From positions 1 through 64,000 of the forward strand of contig JAMXSV010000016.1 in the NCBI GenBank assembly GCA_027559495.1: a stretch of 64,000 bases of DNA. Reading direction: 5' to 3'. The notes below the pieces were generated by a model. The model did no database searches and was not told the origin of the DNA. It was given only the letters and a program-made list of their open reading frames with translations. The translations under genes and the position numbers were made by a program. The first letter of the stretch is position 1; each line of letters opens with the position of its first letter. Below, in pieces: positions 34,030 through 44,330 of this stretch. The DNA is from Aurifilum marmelostoma. Lineage: Eukaryota; Ascomycota; Sordariomycetes; Diaporthales; Cryphonectriaceae.

Positions 34030-36157
34030 CTATAACTTGCCAAACCTTCCCCTTCCGAGATCATCAAAAGGGTTATTCTTCCTCCCAGAACCGTCATAAG
34101 GCGAGTCGACATAGGGCGTCCCGGGCGTGGCTGGCGTAAACGTCCCCACCAGCGTATCTTCGCGGCTCAGCGAGTGGAAGGTCGACTTCCGGCTTGACAG
34201 GTGGAAGCTCTCTGTGCTGCTCTTGGTGCTGCTGAAGGTGTGGTCCCGCGGCCCCATCCCAGGTCTTCTCCCTTCCTGCTCCTTGACAGAGTGCTTTGGG
34301 CCTGCTCCCGATTCCTGACCGCCGTTTCCGTCGTCGTCGTCGTCATCATCCACCTCGATGACCTTGTAGCGCTTCGGGAGACGCTTGCTGACGCCTTCCG
34401 TGATGCCAAACACGTTGAAGTAGATATACTTTCCGATCACGGGCGCCCAGACCATGATGGCGATGAGCTGGCCGAACGTCCAGTCGGACGCAGACGTCCC
34501 TACGAACTGGAGGATGTCGACCACGGACTTGAGGTACATGCCGACGTAGATGAGGAGGGCGAACTCGAGACAGAACCAGGCCACGGCCGTGAAGACGGGC
34601 CACACGCGCCGCCGCAGCACCATGGCCGTCCCGCTGGAGAGCTCCCACGCGTCGAGGAGAGCCGTCATGCGGCCCTTGTGGTCGAGCGAGTGCCAGACCT
34701 GGTCCAGCGCCAGCGCCGGTGCCACCACGCAGCCCACAAACAGGCCCGAGTTCATCCTGCTAAGCGCCTGGTCGATGGCGGCCAGCGAGTCGAGGCAGTA
34801 GGTCATGGGGCTCGGGTTGCCGCCGCACATGCTGATGGGTGACTCCTCTGTGAAGTAGCCCCACAGGGTCTCGTAGTCGGGCATGAGGCTCTTCTGCGAG
34901 ATGATGATGGCCAGGGTGAAGACGAGCAGCATGATGGCCGTCATGTACCACCAGCGCACGCCCAGCCGCATCAGCCCGATCTGGGTGAACAGCACGGGCA
35001 GCATCCCGTTGATGGACAGCATCTGCACGATCTCGACGTTCATGACCGCCTCGGCGAACGAGCTGGTGCTGCTGAGCATGGCCGAGTGGTCCGACGACGC
35101 GAAGATGATGAGCGTCGCCAGCTGGATTGACGCCACGAAGAAGCCCTGCACCTCCTGGAACTCGACCAGCGCCGACGTCAGCGCCGCCGCCGGGCGCGAT
35201 CTTGCGAGGTTCCTCTGGTGCTCGCCTGCTCGCTGCCACGGGTTGCTCTGCCTCTGCGGCTGCAGGCCCACGGATGTGGCGTCTATCGCTCGATCTGGCC
35301 GCCGCTGCCGTCCTGGCATACGATCCTGGACGGTGTACAGAAACGAGAGGAGCGGTCGAAGCCAGCCTGTGAGGAGGTTGATGAAGACATAGACGGTGAT
35401 GGCCAGGGCAGCCTGTAGGATATAGGAGAGGACGACCTGTGGGTACAAAAAAAAAATCATTTATTAGTCGATGAACTCTCGGTTAGCGATGAGACAAGAC
35501 TTGACCTACTCCCGGGCCAGCAATATCAGAATTGACGGCGCTGTCCATTCCGCCACAGTAACCCTGCAGGCCATTGTACAGGGCCTCCACCTGATCCGAG
35601 GCACCATTGATATCGAGCGTCGATATGTTTCTGGAACAAGACCCAAGACTATAGTCCTGACATGAGGACTTGATGCACTCCAGCGTATTCGAAAATATGC
35701 TCGTCGCGTTGAACTGGTCCAAGCTGTTGAACCCCATGCTGTGCCCGGCCGTCGCCAGCTCGTCCGAGTCGATGATCAGGTTCTCGGCCCCCACGTACTG
35801 GCTCGCCGCCGCCAGCGTCAGGCAGTTCCACAGCGTATAGCTCGAGTTGAACATCATGGCCGGGTCCGAGCACGCCGTGGTGCAGTCGCGGAACCCATCG
35901 CCCGCCCGCGCCCCGGCGCCGTCCATGGCCGACTCGCTCGACGTGTTGACGTAGCAGCCCGTCGACATGAGGGTCAGCGGCGCCGTCGACCCGCCATCGT
36001 TCTGTTCCCTGGCGATCTGCGACACGCTGCCCAGCTGCGCGAGCACGTCGGTGAACGAGGTCGTGTTGAGGATCACCTGCGCCGCTCCTCCGAAGGCGCC
36101 TGGCAGGAAGCTCTGCTCGCCCGGGTTGACGAGCGTGACCGGCACACTGTACACCAT
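34030..36157 (-). CDS. fungal multi-pass membrane protein with DIAGPGV motif
   Basis: Two exons (36157-35510 and 35436-34030) encode 684 aa; the 73-bp intron has donor GTAGGT, acceptor ACAG and phase 0. The first third looks extracytoplasmic: many Asn-X-Ser/Thr sites and at least nine cysteines, ending in YCGGMDSAVNSDIAGPGV (about 201-217), where the first membrane helix begins. C...NxDIAGPGV before the first helix is a feature I associate with an uncharacterised ascomycete membrane-protein family. About seven hydrophobic helices follow up to about 580. The C-terminus is a long Ser/Thr/Asp-rich cytoplasmic tail with an eight-Asp run. No signal peptide is seen at the chosen ATG, so an additional 5' exon or signal anchor upstream of the T-tract is possible. 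Confidence 0.8.
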
Positions 36158-36166
36158 GCTGGTGGT

Positions 36167-36212
36167 TTTTTTGGGTTTTTTTTTTTTTTTTGGTTTTTTT
36201 TTTTTTTTTTTG
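36167..36212. repeat. T-homopolymer tract next to the membrane-protein start
   Basis: Runs of 7, 16 and 18 T broken only by GGG and GG lie just upstream of the start codon of the minus-strand membrane gene, so its leader carries A-runs. Length variation here would fall in the 5' leader or in a missed 5' exon. Confidence 0.8.
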
Positions 36213-37449
36213 CGCTGTTGGCTGCCCGAGACTGGGCCGAGACGCCTCTCGGAGGCGGATTGATGGGTAAACGATGGTGGTGGTGAGATGGAAACGAGTG
36301 ACTGAGCAGCAGGATACTGCTTTTGATTAGGAGGATATCTGGAGCTGGGCGTGATGGAGCATCGCGGGTCGCCTTTCGAGGCTGGAGTTGACGAATCTCT
36401 CTTTTGGTCCCAAGCAGCCCTCGTTTAGAGTTGGTCAAAATCTTGAACGTTAGGCTTCGTAAGGTTTCAGGGATTGAAAGGGATAAAATGATATCACTGC
36501 CCCTGGCTAGAACATAAATATGTCCCGGGGAGGGCCTTATGGGTGGATCCGAAGGGGACGTTCTGGACCATGACTCGGATCTGTTCGTAAGTAGGATATT
36601 AATTTTGGACGGTAATGCGCGGCCGACTCACCCTAAGCGTTCACGCCTGAGCAAGGATCTCGTTTCTTTTTTATTTTTTTTTTTTTTCCATCACCTTAGC
36701 TTGTGGGCGGGCGGGATGTCTGAATCAGTTGCGCGATGATGGGTGAGGGCAACAGTTTCCGTCCTGGGCACAAGGCTGTTGTTGTTGTTGTTGTTCTTTG
36801 CAAGTCTATATTATGTGAGGGTTAATTATCGTACTTCTCATGCGGCTTCGTCCTCTATTCTGGCAGTATATATGGAGTAAAAGAAGCCCGGTCTCTCCAC
36901 TACAGTTTTAACCCCCTGGCGTTCTGAAACTTGATGTGCTTGTCCGAGAGAACCACAATATTGTTTGGCCAAGGCTGCAAGGTGATACGCCGTTGCCAAG
37001 GCCCCACTTCAGAGTTCAGACTCGGGGACGATGATGGCAAAACAGTCTTCTTTCCTTTGTATTTCATCCACTTACAAACACGACGCCATATAGTCGTCGG
37101 AGGAGACTGTTCCCCTTCCTCCCGTTCTCGACCAACACCGAAGGATCGACGGATAACATATCAATGTTTATCATGATTGATGCCTCCCTCGGGCCCTACG
37201 CTTGGTTATGCAGCTGGACTACTTGACACACAATCTTTTCAAAGGACCTAAAACACATCAGAAGGAGCATTTTGCCATCAATGCACAAGGGCCGAAGGAA
37301 AAGCGTGTTGTTATCCCGTATATAAATTCTATATCATAGGGCTCTATGTTCTGCTCTGCGTGTACTGTCATGTGGGCCATCTCTGGGCGCTTTGGGAGCA
37401 CAGTAGTCCCATGTCATGTCTTTTTTGACATATAGGAAAGAAGACCCCA
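36213..37449. other. intergenic, no gene seen
   Basis: Includes a short (gtt)n run at 36778-36795 and another T-run at 36667-36687. No supported open frame. Confidence 0.55.
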
Positions 37450-37933
37450 CTAATCCTCTAGACCATCATCTTCAACCTGTGGAACGTCCAAGATTGGAGA
37501 GTTGTCATTGATTTCTGTCCGGGCGTCTCCCTCAAAGCCGGGGTTGTTTTCGAGTGCGTGTGCTTCTTGTTTTCACATCAGTATGAACCCGGCGGGTATT
37601 GCATATGACTGACTTACCCTCGTCAGGCTGCTGGACAGAAGCAGGAGGGATCTCTGGCATCGGGAGAGCTGTGGAACCGGCTGCTGGCTCAATGTTCTCA
37701 GGCTCAGTATGTCTATGATGGGCATGCCTCCATTGTCGATACTGAAGGATGAGGCTCCCGAGACCGCTCAGACACGTTACGATGCCAAAGATGATGGTGA
37801 TGGAACGTGTTTGGCCATTGGAGTCTTGCTCAGCTTTCGACAGTCCACTAGGAGTGTTGGAGGCCGTTAGGGTAGAAGCAATGCTAGAAGCCAAGGTATA
37901 TGGAGACATTTCTTCTAGATGTTGGCTTTGCAT
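37450..37933 (-). CDS. small single-pass membrane protein
   Basis: Two exons (37933-37618 and 37565-37450) encode 143 aa. The 52-bp intron has donor GTAAGT, a TACTGAT branch-like site and an AAG acceptor that could shift by three bases (NAGNAG). A polar Ser/Thr-rich N-terminus of about 43 residues precedes one membrane helix (SITIIFGIVTCLSGLGSLIL, about 44-63), then a basic juxtamembrane stretch (QYRQWRHAHHRH) and an acidic tail ending in VEDDGLED. The positive-inside rule puts the C-terminus in the cytosol. No family is recognised. The splice model replaces a basic read-through tail by a more natural acidic one. Confidence 0.65.
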
Positions 37934-39189
37934 TGGTTTGGTGATACTTGGAGAAAACAGCTATTGGAATGACCAGATGGGAGGTAGTACGAGATATTAG
38001 GTGGTTCCGGGGTCAACAGATATGCAAGAGCTCCCTTTAATAGGAAAACGCGGGGGTAAGAGTTCTATGGGCTCCCGGCCCTTGGAGTGGACCCTCATTG
38101 TATTCGTCAGGTTGCTGCTGGACTGTTTGCTGTAGCTTCTCGCATTTTTCGCAGTATGTAATGAGCGCTGTGGTAGGAAGGAAAGAGGGAGAAAGTACCG
38201 AAAGGCTTGTAGCAACAAGACCTTGAGAAGCATGAAGATGATAATTCATATGTCAATGCAAGTCAATACCAGCACGCAGGCTGTTCAGAACAAAATCAAA
38301 TGAATTGGGATAATAAATGGGTGACTGTAGAGCTATACACATTAGTGTCATACTCTCATAATTGGATCACAAACTTCCTTCGGTACTGTTATATGATCTG
38401 GTGGCAATGAACATATAATTAGATGTAATTATGGTGCCCAGTGTGGTTTGAGTTAGGACTGGCCATGTAAGTGGGTGCTGGGTAACACACAATACCTTCC
38501 CACAAAGGAACCACCCATCGACATTTGATTATGAGAGAGCCAACATGTGCGAGGACCAACGAGTCACTCACTCGCTGCCTTCACCCAGATAGGCCCAGCC
38601 AGCCAGACAACATTGCCTTCCTGTCTTCTTTGTGTTCGCTACCGCTTTATTCTATGCATTCAGCTTTCCATACAAGAACAATAGACAAGACCCCTTTGTC
38701 TATTTACTCTGGGTTATCTGGGGAGATTCAGGGTAGGTGCTCAGTTGGCTTTCATTTGTTATTCTTTCACGGTGTACAGGCACGATCGAGGAGACTGAGC
38801 CCTTGCCAATGGCTTTGGCGTTCGTCCCTTTCGATGCAACGGCGCTCCAAAACTTAGTTCGTCAATAAATCCAGCTCCTCAGTCCGGATCGCCTGTGCAC
38901 CATTCCTGTCTAAGTCCCTGCCTTAGCCCAAGTAATCTGAGTGAGTATCATGTCTGGTAATCTATGTCACAAAGCCATGAGCCCGGGCTATACCTAGGTA
39001 CACTCCAATATCCGTAAGCTGGACCACTGGACACTGTCTATTGATGCCCAGGCCTTTCTACATGAGAATCCTTTCGTGTCTTCCATATAGCTTGCATTGA
39101 TTGTGTGAGTAGGCCAGTGAGTCACTGTCCCATCCTGTGCGTGGCCATGCACCTGCCCCTTTTTCTTTCTTCTTTTCTGTGACTCAGCG
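37934..39189. other. intergenic, no gene seen
   Basis: Short frames on both strands are without protein-like features. The stretch leads into the 9-bp repeat region. Confidence 0.5.
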
Positions 39190-39460
39190 TTATGCAATCT
39201 TCTTCCTAGGATATGATGCAATCCTCGTCAATCTCGCATTTCTTTTACTTTTCGCAGTCCTCGCAGTTCTTAACGGGCTTTGTATATTTCATAGACTTCT
39301 CAAGATTTGCAGTCTTCCTAGATTTGGCAGTCTCCGTAGCTTTTTGCAATTTTTAGATGTCGCTGTGTTCCCAGCTTCCAGTAATTAGTCTTTACAGACT
39401 TCGCATGCCCCGCAAGTTTCGCAGGTTTCGCATATTTCAGTCCTCGCAGCTTTCTATAGT
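39190..39460 (-). pseudogene. decayed (Cys-X-X)n repeat, cluster 1
   Basis: On the plus strand the words ttcgcag/ctcgcag/ttcgcat recur every 9-10 bases. On the minus strand the best stretch (39432-39388) reads CETCETCGACEVCKD, with Cys at every third residue. Further stretches keep the 3-residue rhythm although many Cys codons have become Tyr, Arg, Asp, Ser or stop (TGC to TAC, CGC, GAC, TCC, TGA), with single-base frame slips. This is a 9-bp tandem repeat, most simply a relic of a tripeptide-repeat coding sequence. No start codon or complete gene can be built. Confidence 0.6.
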
Positions 39461-39506
39461 TCCCATGTCAGCTGAAATGAGTATCCACTCCTGATTTCGA
39501 TTCCAC

Positions 39507-40058
39507 TGAGTGAGCGATGGCGATGCGTCACTGCGATGGGATGGCAGCGCGCTATGGGGATGGCCCATAGCAACGCACACACACACCAGCCAGATAGATA
39601 GCTATTCAATCAACAACCAACAAGCAATCCAACACCCGTGAACCTATTCTGTCATACGTACGTAACAGGCCCAGCCAACACCTGGCTTTATAAAATGGAT
39701 GATGGTCTCCATAACTAATAGCAGAGTGGAAAATTACCAGTTTATTCTAGTAATCACTCAAGCTCCAGATTTTAAAAGGAATCTAAAGTGCAGATAGCAA
39801 AGACTCTCGCTGTGTCTCTGCAAGTAGTGCTGAAAGACTGCCCCTATCTACTAAGTATATAGGAAGCACAATATGTTCGAGACTCGCCTTGGCTACAATG
39901 GTAATTGTTGAAGTTAAGATAATTGTTTTCGAAGCAGGGCGAGGTTAGTCCCTCCTAGAGTCCTAAAGGAAGTTGTGCTGCGCAGCTCTAATCTATAGAG
40001 AAGCAACTAAGGTAGTGAGCTCAGAGCCAATGAAAGCTATAACAAGCGATCACTCACA
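39507..40058 (-). other. segment separating the two (CXX)n clusters
   Basis: This ~550-bp stretch lacks the 9-bp rhythm. In the minus direction it opens with GTGAGT (from 40058) and closes with CACTCAG (to about 39507), so it could be a long intron. Its ends are also weakly inverted relative to each other (ctgagtgagcga against ctgtgagtgatcgc), so it could be an inserted short transposon. Neither reading is proved. Confidence 0.3.
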
Positions 40059-40079
40059 GCAAAATAAGAATGAGAAGAG

Positions 40080-40365
40080 ACCATAGAGCTAACAGCAGAT
40101 TTGCACAACCCGCATATTTCGCACTTCTTGCAGCTTTCGCATTCCTTATAACGCTCAATAACCTCTATATATTGTGCAACTCTTGCAGTGTTTCCAGCTT
40201 CTTAATGGATGATTATATCTCGTAGTCCTCGCACCTTTCGCGGCCCTCAATGATTTTTGCGCGTTGTGCAGTTCTTGCAGCCTTCGCAGCTTTTTAATCA
40301 GTCATCTCTATCTCGCGGTCCTCGCAGCTTTCGCAGCTTTCTGTAGACTTCGCAGTTCCTTATTA
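40080..40365 (-). pseudogene. decayed (Cys-X-X)n repeat, cluster 2
   Basis: Same 9-bp unit and orientation as the cluster at 39190-39460. Minus-strand 40132-40103 reads CKKCEICGLC without interruption. Other stretches read SCESCED, SCEGCKNC and CKSC. Between them are stops, one-base slips and Cys codons altered to Arg, Tyr or Trp. Typical units on the plus strand are ctcgcagct and ttcgcagct. In the minus direction this cluster precedes cluster 1, so the two may be parts of one former gene. Confidence 0.6.
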
Positions 40366-40654
40366 CTGCAATAACTCTGCCATGCCCCACTTTTGTAGCA
40401 AAGTATTAGCGTGAATTTTTTGGAGACTTTATATGCAGTCAGCAGGCCATAGCCTCACAGACATACATCAGTTTTAGCTGCGGGCAGTAACAAGCCTATA
40501 CAGCACCATGATTTGCTACGCCTCTTTCTATTCAATGTCACGCGACGCGTTTGTGCCGCGTCTTTCGCATCTCTAAGTTATCTTATGCATTTTTAAGCTT
40601 GAAAGCCCTTCCAGTATTGAGGTGGCTAGCGTGGTATTCCTGGGTAGTGGGCCC

Positions 40655-40930
40655 TGGGGTGCCGCGCAGTATAAGAGGACCGTCTACCCACGTTTCATTT
40701 TCAGATAAAGAACGACAACACACATTCTTGCCTCCTTTTTTACTCACGTCTTTCATTAGCTACCTAGGCAAGTCCACGGCAGATTTATTCTTCTGATCCT
40801 GTGCCTCCTTAGCCTTTGTTAGCCGTCGTTCCTACGACACAGCACTCCTCAGCCCACGGAGCCCTTGCCCACTGCTTGGTCTTCCGCCCTCTTTCACGTG
40901 CGACACCACCCCAAGTCCTGGTTCACCAAT
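40655..40930 (+). repeat. dispersed repeat, copy 1 (modules B and A)
   Basis: Module B (40661-40703, gccgcgcagtataagagg and onward, to a cacgtttcatttt end) and module A (40800-40904) both recur near 63 kb. Module A aligns with 62950-63054 over 105 bases without a gap and with about 19 differences (hand count, ~82%). In the shared frame both copies read CASLAFV, then PLLGLP, then SFTCD. It lies just upstream of the Zn2Cys6 gene. Confidence 0.65.
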
Positions 40931-41037
40931 CTTCCAAATAGAATTACAACATTTTGGCATATGACAGTCCTAGGCAATTCCTTGCCCTCTAAAGCGCTAA
41001 CGTCTACCTCGACGTTCGTGCTACTCAGCCGCCGGAA

Positions 41038-42932
41038 ATGTCCTTATCGCAAGCCAATAGTCTGGTACTTGCACAGGATCATAGCGTCCGGGGAACAAAT
41101 AAACAGCGCCAAACAAGAGCAAAGAGGGGCAAGCTCAATTTATTGAAGTGCGACCAATGTAGAAGCAGGAAGGTCAAGGTGAGCTATTGCCAGAGACCGG
41201 CCTCATCTGACCCCCGGTGATTGATGCTAATGCTCACAACGTTCGCAGTGCGAGCCTCAGGGTCGAAAGTGGCCCGAGAAATGTGAACACTGCATGCAAA
41301 GAGGTGAAGACTGCACACCGCCTCAACTTGCTCAACGGCAAAAGAGAGGTCCTCCCCTGCCAGCGCGGTCTTCGGGCATCCCTGAGCCCTTGTCGGAACG
41401 TCAAACACCAAGTTGGCAAAGACAACACGATGGTAAACTGGTGCGCAGAAATGCACCAGAAGATAGAGAGGGGGCTGCAGAGCTCAGCTATCGAGAAATG
41501 TAAGTAACCGTCTGAGTCGAATGGCGATGTTCCAAACACTTAATGCCGAAACTGCAGAGAGGAAATCGTCCTCTTTCTAGAGCTCCATGAGCAAGACCTT
41601 CAGGTTCGTCGCGTGCAATCAGAATGGCTTCGTGCTCTGCGGCATGGTCGCGGGTCAACATGGAGATCACCTCCCACTCTATGGTTCCACAACAGCGCTA
41701 TCGAGAAAATTAGATGTCTTACGAAAGAATGCCTGCTGTCGCTCCTCAAATCAACGGGCTTCACCATGACTGAGTATGTCTTACTCACGCGACTGCTCGC
41801 TGAAGTTATGCAGCCCCGGGGCCTCGTTATGAACCGGAGATCGACTACGATCCTAGAAAACCTCCACGACGGCCATGAGCTTAACGTTGGTTTGTCTGCG
41901 GAGATACCCCTCAAAAAGACCCTTGAAATCCTCTGTAAAGCTGGAGATCATGGCGGCGCTTTGACTTTAGCGCATCGGATGCTACCTAGCCAGCTTCACT
42001 GCAGTGCGGAAGCAAGCTTCTTTCAAACCCTTGTCGGCCTTGGGTCATCGATATGTGACCGGGTGTCTACAGCCGTCGGTAAACTCGGATGGGAGCCTGG
42101 AAACCCGTCAGAGATGGACTTGTTTGACTATCGAGACCCAATACTTCTCCCTTACAGCGTCGACATGAAGATGCCGAGTTGGGCCCAGTCAATGAGTTTC
42201 CGCTCCTGGAGGTATTCTTTTACGTGGCCCTGGGTCAGATGGAGTATCCTACATTCATGGTCTGACGAGATAAAGAGACAATCGTGGCCCCAAAGTCATG
42301 ATATGTGCTCGCTGAAGGACTGGTTGGCAGTCAGTGGACCTGATATCTTGGAATACAAAGACATTTGGGGTCACTCGGCGTTTCATGCTGCTTTCTTTTC
42401 CGGCGAGAAGGAATGCGTCCAATGTTTGGTTCAACATCTGGAGGGCTCGAGTCGAGAGAGAAAGGCAGACTTGCTAAACGCAGAGCCCTTCTTTACACGT
42501 CTCACCCCCACCAGCTACGCTCTCAAACTTGGACCGTGGGAGCTATTGGATGCGTTGCTCTCGACTCCAGAGACGAAGATATGCAGTCAAGCAGCGTCTG
42601 AAAGGGAACATGATCTTGAGAATTGTCCACTGGCAATTTTCACACGCTTTGGCTGGGTGAATTCGCTGAAGTACTTGGTGAAGAGGTCGGAAGAGAAAAT
42701 GTTCAATTATAAGGGTTGTTTGAGACAAACGCTAGGTGAGGTAGGTGGTCTGGACAGCGGTCGATACTCAAGCCAGGTGAAACAGTATTTAGAGCAGATA
42801 CCAGATTTAGAGGAAGGAGATGAAGATGTAGAGGAGGGAGACGAAGACATAGATGAGGGAGATGAAGATATGGAGGACCAAGACGAAGATGTGGAGGAGG
42901 AATGCGAAGATGCAGAGAGATCGAGAAAATGA
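41038..42932 (+). CDS. Zn2Cys6 protein with ankyrin-like repeats and acidic tail
   Basis: Three exons (41038-41178, 41249-41499, 41558-42932) encode 588 aa. Introns are 70 and 58 bp with donors GTGAGC and GTAAGT, acceptors GCAG, phases 0 and 2. The binuclear cluster is complete across intron 1: Cys38, 41, 48, 58, 61 and 68 with spacing 2-6-9-2-6, preceded by a basic arm (RQTRAKRGK). This is the DNA-binding domain of fungal transcription factors. The usual fungal TF middle-homology domain is not evident. Instead residues about 400-530 show ankyrin-like units (DIWGHSAFHAAFFSGEKECV, TPTSYALKLGPWELLDALL, CPLAIFTRFGWVNSLKYLV). The last ~45 residues repeat an EGDED/EDxEE acidic unit, a possible activation region. 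The start codon is the first ATG; upstream is repeat DNA. Confidence 0.8.
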
Positions 42933-43750
42933 TGGCGGGTGGGAAGGCGTTCGGGAAAATTCAGGCTTTCTTATTCATTGTTCACACAAGGAAAACACAT
43001 GGCGAACTATCAAGCGCTTCAATGGTTCCATCACATCATGCTTTGGGTCTTCTCTTCATCAGCGTGTTCTGATTGACTACCTAAGTTCTAAGTAATCACG
43101 TAGTGGTGCGTTCGATTCTAAGCCCCGAGCTGGAGAGAGGCTTTATCGTCTAATTATATAATAGATTATAACTCCAATATATTTTCTCTATGGGCAGGTT
43201 TTCTATATCCAATCTGTTTCTTCAAGTTCCCATCATCAGTCATTTGTTGTTCTCGAAGCTATCTGGATAGTGATATTGTCACTTTCTATATCCGCAGAGC
43301 ACCGGCGTTCTGCCTTCCAAACGTAGCATGAACAGGTTAACATTTTACTAGTCGCATTCGCTCTGGATCTGACGAGTATTCGTAGACTGGGCAACCAATG
43401 AGCTCTTGCACCAGTTCATCTCCATGGCGTCCACACTCCGAGGACCGAAACAATCGAGAGGGCACAGTTGGTCTATGTCAAACTTAATGGCGCAATCCCA
43501 ATGTACTGACAAGCTATGGTCTCGCTAAATAATTACGAGGTCGGGTAATACTATAAGCTGATAAATTCCTTCCACCTCTCTTCCCAAAGTCCAAACAGGA
43601 CAGACAGGCATCATTTTCTCCATGTTGGTCCTCCAGAGTCAACATGTAACCTACAGGACGGGTGAGTATCTTCATTGCTAGCCCACGAGAAACGCTCTTA
43701 CTGGGTAAAGAAGACCAGCCACCACTCGTGACCAAGGTCGAGATGCTTGG
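42933..43750. other. intergenic, no gene seen
   Basis: This stretch contains the 3' flank of the Zn2Cys6 gene. A 73-codon minus frame at 43514-43735 lies after the stop of the relic described next and has no recognisable domain. Confidence 0.5.
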
Positions 43751-44330
43751 TCATGAGATTTTGTGTACGCCGAAGAGGAGGTCGAACATATACCAGATAT
43801 GATAGAGGATCGTTGTCGCAAAAGCAATTGCCAGTGCGCCGTGTACTGGGCTACCATATATTTCTCTATCGGATTTGACCGTCTTCTAACAAATATATGA
43901 GTGGCGTACTCGTGGAGACGATGTTAGCTTGATACACCATGCTAGGAGGGTGGGTGCCATCGGACTAGTCAAGACCCCCAAAATCAAGGCTGAAGACTGA
44001 GTGGCATGGGTATCCGATAGTACACTTGCGAGAAATAATCCTCAGAAGCTTGAAACGACACTACCCAGGTACACCACTGGAAATAACACCGCGGACATAT
44101 TCGCACAGCGTTTACGTACACCTACCTTTGACCGGGAAAATCGTGACTGTTCGATGTTGAAGTGTCTATATCACGCGATCTGTAACTGGCGCGATGGGTT
44201 GTTGGGGCTGGTTCTTAATGTGGCGAGTACGGATATCCGCATTGGGCCCGAGAATAGATTGAGTACAAAAGCGGCTACGGCTGGAGAAGCCTGGTGACAA
44301 CAGAAGGCACAGGTATGGAAAGCGATAATT
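43751..44330 (-). pseudogene. probable relic of a membrane-protein gene
   Basis: The last putative exon (43885-43751, after a TTAG acceptor with a GCTAACA branch-like site about 37 bases upstream) reads VHGALAIAFATTILYHIWYM and ends FGVHKIS-stop, a membrane helix. Upstream, one minus frame reads AAFVLNLFSGPMRISVLATL, a TGA, then SRFSRSKVGVRKRCANMSAV and LFPVVYLGS, again helix-like. No donor joins these in phase, and the TGA breaks the frame. A damaged gene is the simplest reading; an unrecognised intron pattern is possible. The opposite strand has a 98-codon frame (44001-44297) without features. Confidence 0.3.

Noticed and set aside
34201..34842. Plus-strand 213-codon frame opposite the membrane protein
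   Set aside because: Shadow of the GC3-rich membrane gene, with His/Arg/Asp/Val-biased composition.
44001..44297. 98-codon plus-strand frame in the gene-poor stretch
   Set aside because: No domain, no conserved start context, and the opposite strand shows better helix-like fragments.
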